Assembly: GCA_903929475.1 (NCBI GenBank)
Contig: CAIYUV010000176.1
Span: 1-64,000, forward strand
Direction of reading: 5' to 3'
DNA from: an uncultured Spartobacteria bacterium
GTDB lineage: Bacteria > Verrucomicrobiota > Verrucomicrobiia > Chthoniobacterales > Chthoniobacteraceae
DNA: 64,000 nucleotides
Below, piece by piece: positions 18,978-29,789 of the stretch. The position numbers were made by a program, and so were the translations under genes. Below the pieces are notes generated by a model. It saw only the letters and a list, made by a program, of their open reading frames with translations. It was not told the origin of the DNA and did not search any database. The number at the start of each line of letters is the position of its first letter. Position 1 is the stretch's first letter.

Positions 18978-20332
18978 GCTTTCTTTTGTCTGAAGCCGCC
19001 TGTCTTGCGTCTGCGTGTGGCTTTGGCGTGAGCCATCGCCGACGCTGAGTCGCGCGGAGTTTCATCACTCTGCATAAAGCGTGCGCAATCGCGCGTCAAT
19101 CTGCCTGCCAACGTGGCGGTTATTAAAGTATCCGCGCCGTCGTAAGAAATTTGATGCACCCGGGCCTCGCGGTAAATCCGTGCGACCAGTCCAGCCTCGC
19201 CTGCGGGGATGCGTAGATTTCTCGTCAATGTGCCCGGGGATGCGAGTTCGCTCATTTTCTCCAGCAGCACATCCAGACCCTCACCGGTTTGGACCGAAAT
19301 GAAGAGTGCATCAGGGAAATGCGTGCGGAGTCCGTGGAGTCTTGCAATGTCGGAAACTTTGTCTGTCTTGTTGAAGACGACGATCATCGGTCGTTTATTG
19401 GCCCCTAGCTCGGCGAGCACTTTCATGGTGGTAGCGTAAAATTCCATGACCTCCGGCGCACTCGCGTCGAGCAGGTGGACGAGAAAGTCAGCCTGCGCGG
19501 CTTCTTCGAGCGTGGCTTTGAATGCCTCGACGAGGCGGTGTGGCAACTTGCGGACAAAGCCCACAGTGTCCGTGAGGAGGAGCGGTTGCTTGGATGGCAG
19601 GGAGACTTTGCGCGTTGTCGTGTCCAGTGTGGCGAAGAGTTTGTTTTCAACGAGAACGTCTGCGCCGGTGAGTCGGTGCAGGAGCGAAGATTTGCCGACG
19701 TTGGTGTAGCCGACGATGGCACAATTTGGCACCGGCGTGCGCTGTCGGTCTTTGCGCTGAGTCGCGCGTGCGCTTTTGATCTGCTCCAGCTCGCGCTTGA
19801 GTCTGTCGCTTGCCTTCCACATCCGGCGGCGATCCTGTTCGAGCTGGCTTTCGCCCTCGCCCTTGCCGCCGATGCCACCGCCCTGACCGCCGAGATGGGC
19901 CCATGCGCGGGTGAGACGGGGAAGTGAGTATTCAATTTGCGCCAGCTCGATTTGCAAACGCGCCTCCCGTGATCGTGCCCGGCCGCCAAAAATATCGAGG
20001 ATGACTTTCTGCCGATCCAGCACGGGGACGCCCGAGAGTTCCTCCCAATTGCGTTGCTGGCTGGGCGAGAGGTCGTGGTCGAAAATCAGGGCACCCAGTT
20101 CCTCGGCTTTCACCCGTTCGCAAATTTCCTCCGCCTTGCCGCTGCCGATGAGATAGCGGGCGTGGAGTTCACGATGGAAAACGAGCAACCGGCCGGCGAT
20201 GGGGACACCCAGTGTGCGCACCAGTTCATCGAGTTCTTCGAGGAGGCTGCTTGCATTGTCGCGCTCGGCGGGATCGGTGTAGTTGCCGATCAAAAGTGCG
20301 GGGCGTGAGATGCGCGGTGCGGTTTCAAACAT
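18974..20332 (-). CDS. hflX: Ribosome-associated GTPase HflX
   Basis: VLDRQKVILDIFGGRARSREARLQIELAQIEYSLPRL...GGQGGGIGGKGEGESQLEQDRR...IVGYTNVGKSSLLHRLTGADVLVENKLFATLDTTTRK...LTDTVGFVRKLPHRLVEAFKATLEE. Confidence 0.97.
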   Translation of the reverse strand: MFETAPRISRPALLIGNYTDPAERDNASSLLEELDELVRTLGVPIAGRLLVFHRELHARYLIGSGKAEEICERVKAEELGALIFDHDLSPSQQRNWEELSGVPVLDRQKVILDIFGGRARSREARLQIELAQIEYSLPRLTRAWAHLGGQGGGIGGKGEGESQLEQDRRRMWKASDRLKRELEQIKSARATQRKDRQRTPVPNCAIVGYTNVGKSSLLHRLTGADVLVENKLFATLDTTTRKVSLPSKQPLLLTDTVGFVRKLPHRLVEAFKATLEEAAQADFLVHLLDASAPEVMEFYATTMKVLAELGANKRPMIVVFNKTDKVSDIARLHGLRTHFPDALFISVQTGEGLDVLLEKMSELASPGTLTRNLRIPAGEAGLVARIYREARVHQISYDGADTLITATLAGRLTRDCARFMQSDETPRDSASAMAHAKATRRRKTGGFRQKKA

Positions 20333-20435
20333 CAGATTTGTAATAGAGCATAGTGGCCGTGCATTTCGGCGCAATCGTCGCGGTAGATAAAATTCCGCTC
20401 ATTTCTATGGCCCATCGTTTGCTATCTCACGCGTT

Positions 20436-23123
20436 GTGTCAGCTACAGCCCTGCCAAATCCGCCATCCACTCCGCCGCCGCCGCTCGAAGGCGAAAAGGT
20501 GGCAGTTGCTGAGTCCGCTTCCACTCAGATTGCATACCCGGAAAAACGCGGCGTGGCAGGGTATTTGCAAAACTGGCGTGTCTGGCAAAAGCTGCTGCTC
20601 TGTGTCATTCTCCTTTTTGTGCCGACTGCGGTGACTGTTTTTGGCGCGCTGAGCACCGTCTTCGCACTTTTGCCAGGCAAGCTGGATGCGATTTTCCTGA
20701 TTGTAGGGATCACGGGGCTTGTTGCCGGAGGATACAGGACGACGAAGATTGTTCGCGAACTGTATGAACCTTTGCGAAAACTTTTAAGGGAAGCTGTTGC
20801 GATTGCGGAAGGGCGCATGGAATCGCTCACCGTCGAGGTCCGAAAAGACGAGATAGGTGATTTGACGGAGGCGTTCCGCCGCGTGGTCGAGACGGGGCGC
20901 AGGGATCGCGATCGGATGTTGCAAAACAACAACGAACTGCAGGCGATGAACGAGCAGTTGGAAGCTGCGAACCAGCAGGTGAAGTCGTTTGCCTTCAAGG
21001 CTGGTGAGGCCAACATTGCCAAGCGCGAATTCCTCGCGGTGATGAGCCATGAAATACGCACCCCGGTGAATGGAATCATCGGCATGGCGGAACTGGCTTC
21101 GCAGACCGAACTCACAGCCGGGCAGCGCGACTACCTCGATACAATCAACTCCTGCGCCGAGTCACTGCTTGCGCTGCTTAACGACGTGCTCGACTTCTCC
21201 AAAATCGAGGCAGGCAAACTGGAGCTTGAACGCACGGAATTCAGCCTGCGCGATCTTCTCGGCGAGGCGCTCACCACGCTCGCACCTCGTGCTCACAACA
21301 AAAACCTCGAATTGCTGCTGCACATCCGCCCGGAGGTGCCGGACATTCTCGTCGGCGACCCACACCGCCTGCGCCAGGTCGTGGTGAATCTCGTCGGCAA
21401 CGCGCTCAAGTTTACTGAAAAAGGCGAGGTGCTCCTTCGTGTGGAAAACTCAAAATGGATCGAAGGCCAGGCTGAGCTGGCCTTTGCAATCGCAGACACA
21501 GGCATCGGCATTCCCGGCGAGCGGGTAGCGACGATCTTTTCGCCATTCAGCCAGGCGGACTACTCGACGACGCGGCGTTTTGGCGGCACGGGACTTGGGC
21601 TTGCGATCACGCAGCAACTCGTGGGGCTGATGCATGGCGAGATGAATGTGGAGAGTGAAGTTGGCAAGGGAAGTGTGTTCCGTTTCAGCGCGCGCTTTGG
21701 CTATCAAAAGACAGATGCCAACACGCGCGATTACACGGTGGAAAATTTCCGTGGGTTGCGTGCCCTCGTGCTTGATGCGCATCCGAACAGTCTGCGCATA
21801 ACCACCGAGTTGCTCAGTTCATGGCAGATCAAAGCCGAGCCGGTGCGGGATGTTGTTTCCGCGTTGAAGGAACTCCGCAATGCAGCCTCATCCGGGAAAC
21901 CATTCGATCTTTTCATCGCCGACGCTGTTCGCCCCGAGAGCCCCGGCGTAAAACTCGCCTCGACGATAGACAGCTACTCGGAACTGGCCTCCACGCGCGT
22001 TGTGCTCCTCGTTTCTTCGCCAAGGCGCGGCGAAATGGATCGCTACCGTCACACAGCGATCCGGGCCACGCTCATCAAACCTGTGACCACGCGCTCTCTG
22101 CGTGTGGCGCTTTCCAAGGCAACAGCTGACGTTAAAACCGACTCCGGCATGTCGGTCCCGAAAAGTCTGATGCCGACACAGCGCCCTCTCACAGTCCTTG
22201 TTGCGGAGGACAACGCGGTGAATCAGCGGCTGGCCAAACTCAATCTCGAAGGGTGGGGTCACGAAGTTGTTGTCGCGAATGACGGACAGGAGGCACTGGA
22301 ACGCTACAAGGAGCGGGAGTTCGACATCGTGCTCATGGATCTCCAGATGCCGCGACTCAGCGGATTCGAGGCGGCAGCCGCCATTCGCAACGCGGAAAAA
22401 ATTCGCGGCACGAAGCGCACGCCGATCCTCGCCCTTAGTGCAAACGTTCTTAAAGGCGTGCGCGATGAGTGCGCGAAGAACGGCATGGACGGCTATGTTT
22501 CCAAGCCCGTCCGGCAGCAGGATCTGGTGAATGCAATCTCGCAAGTTGTCCCGAACTTGTTCACCGATTCGTCTCCCTCCACTTTACTTCCCAAGCCTGA
22601 TTCCGCCAAAAAAGAGCCGCTGCCAGAATCTGCTGCTACTCCGAAAGAGAAACGCGTGGCTGAGTTTGGCGATCCTGCCAAAGCAACGGGGACATCGCAG
22701 CCGGATACGACTCCAGCGTCCGGGCTGGCAGGGGCACTGGATGAACTATCCGCAGCGGTGCCTCCCTTTGATCAAGAATTGCTCATGAGCAATGTGGGCG
22801 GTGATTTGGCCATGCTTGCCGAGGTTGTCCAACTTTGCCGCGATGGAGATGCCCCGCGTCTCCTCAAGGATATGGCAACGGCGCTTTCCAAGGGAGACTG
22901 CCCAAGCGTCGCCAAAGCTGCCCACGGTCTGAAGGGCATGGTCGGTGCATTCAATGCGACTGACGCATGGAACGCAGCAAAGCGTCTCGAAATGAGTGCG
23001 CGGGATGGGAAGGTGGAGCAATTGCTCAACGAAGCCGATGAGCTTGTGCGGGCATTGAGAAAACTTCTCGGTGAACTGGAAAAGCTCGCTGGCATTCCAC
23101 ACCAACATCTGGGCTGGATTTAA
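20436..23123 (+). CDS. Hybrid sensor histidine kinase (TM-HAMP-HisKA-HATPase-REC-REC-HPt)
   Basis: GTG start; [75 protein letters not shown]...[14 protein letters not shown], HPt [14 protein letters not shown]. Confidence 0.93.
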   Translation: MSATALPNPPSTPPPPLEGEKVAVAESASTQIAYPEKRGVAGYLQNWRVWQKLLLCVILLFVPTAVTVFGALSTVFALLPGKLDAIFLIVGITGLVAGGYRTTKIVRELYEPLRKLLREAVAIAEGRMESLTVEVRKDEIGDLTEAFRRVVETGRRDRDRMLQNNNELQAMNEQLEAANQQVKSFAFKAGEANIAKREFLAVMSHEIRTPVNGIIGMAELASQTELTAGQRDYLDTINSCAESLLALLNDVLDFSKIEAGKLELERTEFSLRDLLGEALTTLAPRAHNKNLELLLHIRPEVPDILVGDPHRLRQVVVNLVGNALKFTEKGEVLLRVENSKWIEGQAELAFAIADTGIGIPGERVATIFSPFSQADYSTTRRFGGTGLGLAITQQLVGLMHGEMNVESEVGKGSVFRFSARFGYQKTDANTRDYTVENFRGLRALVLDAHPNSLRITTELLSSWQIKAEPVRDVVSALKELRNAASSGKPFDLFIADAVRPESPGVKLASTIDSYSELASTRVVLLVSSPRRGEMDRYRHTAIRATLIKPVTTRSLRVALSKATADVKTDSGMSVPKSLMPTQRPLTVLVAEDNAVNQRLAKLNLEGWGHEVVVANDGQEALERYKEREFDIVLMDLQMPRLSGFEAAAAIRNAEKIRGTKRTPILALSANVLKGVRDECAKNGMDGYVSKPVRQQDLVNAISQVVPNLFTDSSPSTLLPKPDSAKKEPLPESAATPKEKRVAEFGDPAKATGTSQPDTTPASGLAGALDELSAAVPPFDQELLMSNVGGDLAMLAEVVQLCRDGDAPRLLKDMATALSKGDCPSVAKAAHGLKGMVGAFNATDAWNAAKRLEMSARDGKVEQLLNEADELVRALRKLLGELEKLAGIPHQHLGWI

Positions 23124-23174
23124 CCGCCCGCATTTTTCTCTTCAAACTCGCAGTTCACCAGCCAATCTCCGCGA

Positions 23175-24061
23175 ATGAACGACACTCCTTCCGGCCAGCT
23201 TATTCTCTGGGGTTCACGCGGCTCCTCGCCCACGCCGGGCGGGCGCTTCATCCGTCACGGTGGCCACACCTCATGCCTCTCGCTTTCGCACGACGGTGCG
23301 CAATTTGTATTCGATGCAGGCAGCGGCATCCGCGAACTGGGTCGCTCACTTATGGAGGATTCTCCGAGGCAAATTCATCTTTTCATCACACACACGCACT
23401 GGGATCACATCCAGGTTTTCCGTTTTTCACGCCCGCTTACACGCCCGGGTGGGAAATTGAAATCTACGGTGCCAGACATCTTCGCAAGCCGCTCAAGTCT
23501 ATTTTCAAAGGCCAGCTCGACCGCGATTACTTCCCCGTGCAACTCGAGGATATGCGGGCCCATCTCGAATTTCATCATCTGAATGACGAAGCCATTGTCA
23601 TTGAAGGCGTGAAAATTTCGTGGATCACAGCGAGTCATCCCGGTGTCACGCTCGGTTACAAAATCGAAGTGGAGGGAAAAAAAATCGCGTGGTTTCCGGA
23701 TAACGAATTTCTACAGGGCCATCTCGATCCGCTGGATGATTTGTGCAGCGAGAGCGACGCCGTGCGTCCATTCCTGCCTGTGGTGGATTTTGTGAGCGGA
23801 GCAGACTTGCTCATCCACGAGGCGCAATACACCGACGAGGAATATCCCAGCAAAGTTGGATGGGGTCACAGCAGTGTTGGCAATGCCTGCGCGCTTGCAC
23901 ATCTTGCCGGAGTGAAGCGGTGGATTGTCACCCATCACGATCCCACGCACGACGACGCTTTTCTCGAAACGAAACTCAACCTCACACGTCGCCTGCTCGA
24001 CCGCATGGGCAGCAGCGTTCAAGTGAGCCACGGCTACGACGGGCTGACAGAGTATTTGTAA
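23175..24061 (+). pseudogene. MBL-fold metallo-hydrolase split by a single-base frameshift near 23414
   Basis: ORF 23175-23582 reads ...[35 protein letters not shown] then derails; the ORF ending 24061 continues [23 protein letters not shown]...VGWGHSSVGNACALAHLAGVKRWIVTHHDPTHDD. Confidence 0.85.
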
Positions 24062-24076
24062 CAGCAAGGTCCACGC

Positions 24077-24952
24077 TTAAGGTTGTTGAGCGGTCTCCTC
24101 CTTGTGCAGCGCGAAATCAATCGCCTTTTCAAAATTGAGCTTTTTTATTTCAGCGGCAAAAACAGGATCTCCGGCGAGCGCGACGATTTTTTCATGCCGC
24201 AGCAGGTGAAAGTAGCTTTTGCTTTCGAGCAAGGCCAAGATTTCCCGGTCTTGGAGCAATTCCACGAGTCTTGGGTGATTCGTGAGCTGGGAAATTCCGG
24301 GATAGTTTGTGAAGCGGTTTAGAGAATCCTCGCTCGATACCATGATGCCGAGCTTGGTGAGCGTGGCAAACGCGCTCTGTGTGGGAAGCGGATCGTGTTC
24401 ACTGAAAAATTTACTGGTGCTGCTGTTTTCCAGTCCGGTGCTGAGTTTGGCGAGATTACTGACTAATGGATCCGGTGGGAGCAGGGCGGGATGAGCGGCA
24501 TTTGGCTGATCGGGGGAGTTTATGCTTGCTCTAGCAATGGTGCCGAGCATCCGGACAGCGTTATTTGCTACAAGGAAAAGCGCGCTCCCGAAGAGCAGGC
24601 CGATGAGCACGCCGAGGATCCCGTAGCTCAAACGAGCCTTGCCAGGCTTTTGCTGCGCGGTCCGTTTGCAGACGATGTGACCCACTGTGCGGATGCCGAT
24701 GAATGCGGCGAATCCAGCTACAAAACCACCGATGATTTGTGTGACTTGTGCTGGGAAATGTAAAAACCAAAAGAGAGGAGCGGCGCTTTCAGCACCAAAC
24801 CAAGCGACGAAATATGCGGAAACGACGGCGATCAATGTGACTAACTGCCGCAGCACACCCTGCTTCCAGCCGTTCCACGCGAGCCAGGCGATAATGAGGA
24901 TTGCGGCGGTGAAGTATGCGTTGACCAGCGCGCCCGCACTCCAGGCAATCAT
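24077..24952 (-). CDS. CvpA family membrane protein
   Basis: [55 protein letters not shown]...; ATGA overlap with aroC stop. Confidence 0.8.
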   Translation of the reverse strand: MIAWSAGALVNAYFTAAILIIAWLAWNGWKQGVLRQLVTLIAVVSAYFVAWFGAESAAPLFWFLHFPAQVTQIIGGFVAGFAAFIGIRTVGHIVCKRTAQQKPGKARLSYGILGVLIGLLFGSALFLVANNAVRMLGTIARASINSPDQPNAAHPALLPPDPLVSNLAKLSTGLENSSTSKFFSEHDPLPTQSAFATLTKLGIMVSSEDSLNRFTNYPGISQLTNHPRLVELLQDREILALLESKSYFHLLRHEKIVALAGDPVFAAEIKKLNFEKAIDFALHKEETAQQP

Positions 24953-26037
24953 GGCTGTCCGCATTGTGCGCGATGGCGCAGGGCGTGATCGCAAAGCACG
25001 AGTGCGGCCATTGCTTCGACCATTGGCACGGCGCGCGGGAGCACGCATGGGTCGTGGCGTCCGCGTGCTTTGAGCATGGTGGCCTCGCCTGTGGTGGTTA
25101 CGGTTTCCTGTTCACGGAAAATGGTCGCCGTCGGCTTGAATGCGACGCGAAAAAAGATCGGTTCACCGTTGGTGATGCCGCCTTGCACGCCGCCGCTGCG
25201 ATTGGTGCGGGTGCGCACGTGGCCTTCGCTCATCACGAAAGCGTCGTTGTGTTCGCTTCCGCGCTGGTGAGTGCCTGCGAAGCCGCTGCCGATTTCAAAT
25301 CCCTTCGTCGCCGGCAGTGAGAGCATCGCCTTCGCAAGCTCGGCCTCGATTTTGTCAAAGACCGGCTCGCCCCAGCCTGCGGGGCAACCGCGCACGACGC
25401 ACTCGATCACGCCGCCGACGCTGTCTCCCTCGCTGCGAACGGCTTTGATGAAATCAATCATCTTCACCGCCATCGCCGCATCCGGGCAGCGAACGATATT
25501 CGCTTCGACTTGCTCAAATTTCACCGCGTCCACGTCCACCTCGGCCACATGGTTGTGGATACTTTTCACGTAGGCAACGATCTCCAGCTCCGGCGCGAAT
25601 TGCGCGAGCACCTTCTTCGCAACCGCCGCCGCCGCGACACGCCCGATGGTCTCGCGCGCCGATGCCCGCCCGCCGCCCTGCCAGTTGCGAATTCCGTATT
25701 TCGCCTGATACGTGTAGTCCGCATGCGAAGGGCGGAAAGCCGATTCCATTTCCGAGTAGGCTTCGGGGCGCGCGTCTTTATTATACACCACGACGGCGAT
25801 GGGCGTGCCGATGGTCCGGCCTTCAAAAACGCCGCTTAAAATTTTGCACTGATCCTCTTCCGCGCGCGGCGTGACGATTTCGCTCTGGCCTGGCTTGCGG
25901 CGATCTAGATCGCGCTGGATGTCCGCCTCATCGAGTTCCAAGCGTGGCGGGCAGCCGTCTATGATCACGCCGACTGCTCCGCCGTGAGATTCGCCGAAAG
26001 TGGAGATACGAAATGCGAGACCGTGGTGACTGGACAT
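24949..26037 (-). CDS. aroC: Chorismate synthase
   Basis: [55 protein letters not shown]...[24 protein letters not shown]. Confidence 0.97.
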   Translation of the reverse strand: MSSHHGLAFRISTFGESHGGAVGVIIDGCPPRLELDEADIQRDLDRRKPGQSEIVTPRAEEDQCKILSGVFEGRTIGTPIAVVVYNKDARPEAYSEMESAFRPSHADYTYQAKYGIRNWQGGGRASARETIGRVAAAAVAKKVLAQFAPELEIVAYVKSIHNHVAEVDVDAVKFEQVEANIVRCPDAAMAVKMIDFIKAVRSEGDSVGGVIECVVRGCPAGWGEPVFDKIEAELAKAMLSLPATKGFEIGSGFAGTHQRGSEHNDAFVMSEGHVRTRTNRSGGVQGGITNGEPIFFRVAFKPTATIFREQETVTTTGEATMLKARGRHDPCVLPRAVPMVEAMAALVLCDHALRHRAQCGQP

Positions 26038-26113
26038 CGCCGCTTTGCCTACTCCGCGGGCGCACGGCAGTCAACCGGTCACGTGAGCGACCCCGTGAAT
26101 CAACGACATTTTA

Positions 26114-27532
26114 ATGACAGGTCTTGCCACCGGAGCCTGCGTGGGCGATTTCTCTCGCCCGATTATGTGGAAAGGCCGATTCCAAGAACAAACCGCCGAG
26201 TTGCTGCAAACCTTCAGCGAAAGCATCAGCTTCGACTGGCGGCTGTGGCGGCATGACATCGAAGGGTCCATCGCCCACAGCGCCGCGCTGGAAAAGGCGG
26301 GGCTGATTTCCAAGGACGAGCGCGCACAGATCGTCGCAGGACTTCGTGAAATCGGCGCGGAAATCACAGCCGGAAAATTCGAATTCAAAATTGCGCTCGA
26401 AGACATCCACATGAACATCGAGGACGAGCTGACACGCCGTATCGGCGACGCTGGCGCGAAACTCCACACCGCCCGTTCGCGCAACGATCAAGTTGCCACC
26501 GACATCCGGCTCTACCTGCGCGACGAATGTGATGCGCTTTCCGTTTTAGTGCGGGACTTCCAGCGCGCACTCGTGGAACTCGCCGAACGCGAGAGCAACG
26601 TCATCATCCCCGGCTACACGCACCTCCAGCGTGCGCAGCCGGTTGCCTTTGCCCACCACCTTCTCGCCTACGTGGAGATGTTCGCGCGCGACGCCGCCCG
26701 CATCTCCGACGCACGCAAGCGCATGAACATTCTCCCGCTTGGCAGCGGCGCCATCGCCGGCTCCACCATCGTGCTCGACCGCGAATTCATCGCCAGCCAG
26801 CTCGGCTTCGATGGTGTCACGCAAAACTCCATGGACGCCGTCAGCGACCGCGACTTCGCCGTCGAGTTACTTGCCGCGCTCGCGCTCATCGCCACCCACC
26901 TTTCGCGCCTCAGCGAAGACGTGATCCTGTGGGCATCGAGCGAATTTCAATTCATCACCATCAGCGACGCCTACACCACGGGCAGCTCGCTCATGCCGCA
27001 GAAAAAGAATCCCGACGTCGCGGAACTCACGCGCGGAAAAACCGGGCGTGTCATCGGCAATCTCGTCTCGCTCCTCACCACGCTCAAAGGACTCCCGATG
27101 ACCTACAATCGCGACATGCAGGAAGACAAGGAGCCGGTCTTCGACAGCGTGGACACGGTGAAAAATTCCCTCGCCGTCTTCATAGGCATGATGCGCGGCA
27201 TCAAAGTCAACCGCGCCGCCTGCGCCACAGCCGTCGCCGATCCAATGCTGCTCGCAACCGACCTCGCCGACTACTTGGTGAATCACGGCGTCCCGTTCCG
27301 CAAAGCGCACGAAGTGATCGGCAAAGCAGTCGCTCTCTGCGCCCAGCGCGCCTGTGCACTCCCTGCGCTCACGCTCACCGATTACCAGCAACTTTCATCC
27401 GCGTTCGCAGCCGATGTCTTCGAGTGCTTCGATCTTGCAAAAGCAATGGCAGCTCGCAAAGCCACCGGCGCACCCTCCCCTCAAAACGTATCCGCACAGA
27501 TCGCGCGCTGGAAAGCCACGCTCGCGGGGTAA
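26114..27532 (+). CDS. argH: Argininosuccinate lyase
   Basis: MWKGRFQEQTAELLQTFSESISFDWRLW...HTARSRNDQVATDIRLYLRDE...GYTHLQRAQPVAFAHHLLAYVEMF...GSSLMPQKKNPDVAELTRGKTGRV. Confidence 0.97.
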   Translation: MTGLATGACVGDFSRPIMWKGRFQEQTAELLQTFSESISFDWRLWRHDIEGSIAHSAALEKAGLISKDERAQIVAGLREIGAEITAGKFEFKIALEDIHMNIEDELTRRIGDAGAKLHTARSRNDQVATDIRLYLRDECDALSVLVRDFQRALVELAERESNVIIPGYTHLQRAQPVAFAHHLLAYVEMFARDAARISDARKRMNILPLGSGAIAGSTIVLDREFIASQLGFDGVTQNSMDAVSDRDFAVELLAALALIATHLSRLSEDVILWASSEFQFITISDAYTTGSSLMPQKKNPDVAELTRGKTGRVIGNLVSLLTTLKGLPMTYNRDMQEDKEPVFDSVDTVKNSLAVFIGMMRGIKVNRAACATAVADPMLLATDLADYLVNHGVPFRKAHEVIGKAVALCAQRACALPALTLTDYQQLSSAFAADVFECFDLAKAMAARKATGAPSPQNVSAQIARWKATLAG

Positions 27533-27540
27533 AGCGTGGT

Positions 27541-29640
27541 CTATTTCTTCGGTTCAGTTGCTTTGGCTGGCGGGTTGTATTCGTTCAGCCAGACGGCCAT
27601 AGGGCTTTTGCCACGGTTGCCCCATGCGTAGTAGGGGATGGCTTGAACAAGGGCATTCACGACGCCGAGTTCATTGGTGACGCGGGCGCTGTATTCGATG
27701 ACGGTGACGCCGCCGAGGAGATCGGGTTTGTGCTGCGTGCGGGAAAAGGCACCGGCGGGCTCTACGTAGAGGTTGAGGGGCGTAGGGGCTTGTTGCTCGA
27801 TTGCTTCCACACAATAAACGATGGGGCCGCGCATGAGGGCGACTTTGCCTTTGTTTTCGGCGACTTTTTCGTGGGCGTGGACGCGCCGTATTTTCATGGA
27901 GATGTCGAGTTCGATGACGTCGCCAGCTTTCCATACGCGCTTGATATGGCGGTATCCGTCTAGGATGCGTTTGTCCTCCACCAAACGCTTGCCGTTAATC
28001 TTCAGATAGAATGACTGACTATCTGGGCCAGTTCCACCCCTTCCAAGCTTCGGATCGATTGTATAAAGGTCGCTCGGCACCGGGTGGCATTGCGCCCAAC
28101 TTGGGATGCGGAGATTAATGGAAAACTCGGCTGGTTTTTCCGTGGTGACGGTCAACTTCACACGGCCCTCCCACGGATATTCCGTCTCCTGCTTCAGCTT
28201 GATGGGTGTGTTGCCGTTGAGTTGGATTTTCGCCTCACTCGCTGCGTAGAGATTCACAAAGACCTCGTCTTTCCCGAGGGCATACATGAGGCCGCCGACT
28301 TGCGGGATGATACGGGTGATGTTGGTCGGGCAGCAGGAGAGGCCGATCCACGGTTTGCGCACGTTGCCCTCCGCGCTGCTGAGGGGATTTTGGTAGCAGA
28401 ACAGTTTGCCATCCAACGACACGCCGGAGAGCACGCCGTTGTAGAGGGCGAGTTCCATCACGTCGGCGTATTTGGCGTCGGCTTTGAGCAGACTCATGCG
28501 GTGCTGCCACAGGACTTGCGCGACGGCGGCGCATGTTTCGCAATAGGCGCTTTCATTGGGCAGCAGATACGGATCGCCGAATCCTTCGTCCTGATTCTGG
28601 TCGGTGCCGATGTTGCCGGTGAGATACATTTTTCGCCCGACGACATCCTGCCAGATGCTGTCGAGCGCCTTCTCGTATCCGGGCGCTTCACTGAAGCGCA
28701 CCATGTCCGCCATCGCCGAGTAGAGATACGCGGCGCGCACGGCGTGGCCGACGGCCTCTGTCTGTTCGATGATCGGCTTGTGATCCTGCATCCGGCCATT
28801 ACGGCGCATGAGCACGGCGCGGAATTGCGCGCGGTGGATTTCCTTGTCGCTGAGCGAAAGATCAATCGGCGGCTCCGGCGGGACGTTTTTCGGATCGAAA
28901 GGCTTGCGCTCGGTGCCGTGGGCGTAGCCTCGTTCATCGAGAAAAAAGCGCGCGAGATCGAGATAGCGCCGCTCGCCCGTGGCGCGGTAGAGCTTGATGA
29001 GCGCCAGTTCCACCTCCTCGTGTCCGTCCACGTCGTAGCGTTTCTTTTCGCCGAAAGTGGCGTCCACATTGTCGGCGAAACGTCTCGCGGCGGCGAGCGC
29101 GGTGCTTTTGTCGCCGACGAGACGCTGATGCGCCACCGCCGCCTCGAAGAAATGCCCTGCGTTGTAGAGCTGGTGTTCGAGGCGCATGTCCTGCCACCGC
29201 TTTTCAAAGTCCTTCACGATGAAATAGGAGATGAGAAAGCCGTCCGTCTTTTGCGCAGCGACTACCCGGGCGAGGATCGCCTCTGCACGCTCGCGCAGCG
29301 GCCCCTCGGTGAAATGCTTCAGCGAAAGAAACGCGCCCTCCAGCACCTTGTGCAGATCGGAATCAAACGCATGGTGCCCCTTCAGTGGCCCGTCGAATTT
29401 CCCCGCCGCCTTGTCGAAATTCGTCACGTGACCGTCCTTCTCCAACTCATCGAGCGCGTGCGGAATCGTCACCTCATTCGCAATCTTCACGCGCGGCCCC
29501 CAGAACCCGCCACGAAACTCCACATTCTCATGGCTCACTTCCAAAAGTCCGCGCACCGGCGCAGGGGACGCCGCAAACAGATTGGCACAGCCAGCCATCA
29601 GACCCGCGACGAGGAAGATGAAACTCAAAAGTTTTTTCAT
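27541..29640 (-). CDS. Glycoside hydrolase family 127-like (DUF1680) protein, secreted
   Basis: Signal/lipobox MKKLLSFIFLVAGLMAGCANLFA; FRGGFWGPRVKIANEVTIPHALDELEKDGHV; NESAYCETCAAVAQVLW and WIGLSCCPTNITRII match the GH127 Glu/Cys catalytic region. Confidence 0.92.
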   Translation of the reverse strand: MKKLLSFIFLVAGLMAGCANLFAASPAPVRGLLEVSHENVEFRGGFWGPRVKIANEVTIPHALDELEKDGHVTNFDKAAGKFDGPLKGHHAFDSDLHKVLEGAFLSLKHFTEGPLRERAEAILARVVAAQKTDGFLISYFIVKDFEKRWQDMRLEHQLYNAGHFFEAAVAHQRLVGDKSTALAAARRFADNVDATFGEKKRYDVDGHEEVELALIKLYRATGERRYLDLARFFLDERGYAHGTERKPFDPKNVPPEPPIDLSLSDKEIHRAQFRAVLMRRNGRMQDHKPIIEQTEAVGHAVRAAYLYSAMADMVRFSEAPGYEKALDSIWQDVVGRKMYLTGNIGTDQNQDEGFGDPYLLPNESAYCETCAAVAQVLWQHRMSLLKADAKYADVMELALYNGVLSGVSLDGKLFCYQNPLSSAEGNVRKPWIGLSCCPTNITRIIPQVGGLMYALGKDEVFVNLYAASEAKIQLNGNTPIKLKQETEYPWEGRVKLTVTTEKPAEFSINLRIPSWAQCHPVPSDLYTIDPKLGRGGTGPDSQSFYLKINGKRLVEDKRILDGYRHIKRVWKAGDVIELDISMKIRRVHAHEKVAENKGKVALMRGPIVYCVEAIEQQAPTPLNLYVEPAGAFSRTQHKPDLLGGVTVIEYSARVTNELGVVNALVQAIPYYAWGNRGKSPMAVWLNEYNPPAKATEPKK

Positions 29641-29789
29641 GCCTGTCCTTTGCCAGTTCCCAATGTTGAATCCAATCATTTCAAGCCGTGCCTCCATTTT
29701 GCATCACGGGGGGAGTTGCTTTGTTGTGATCGCTATTTTCACAGGCAATTCGGAGTCGGGGATTCATTCTCCGAAGCTTGACAGATGAA

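Noticed and set aside
29725-29755. CRP-like palindrome (ttgtgatcgctattttcacag)
   Set aside because: TGTGA and TCACA half-sites are spaced 9 nt rather than 6; no supporting promoter context.
28084-29781. 565-aa + strand ORF antisense to GH127
   Set aside because: Antisense to a clearly recognisable GH127 gene; composition (R/H/E-rich, no motifs) is typical of GC-driven antisense ORFs.
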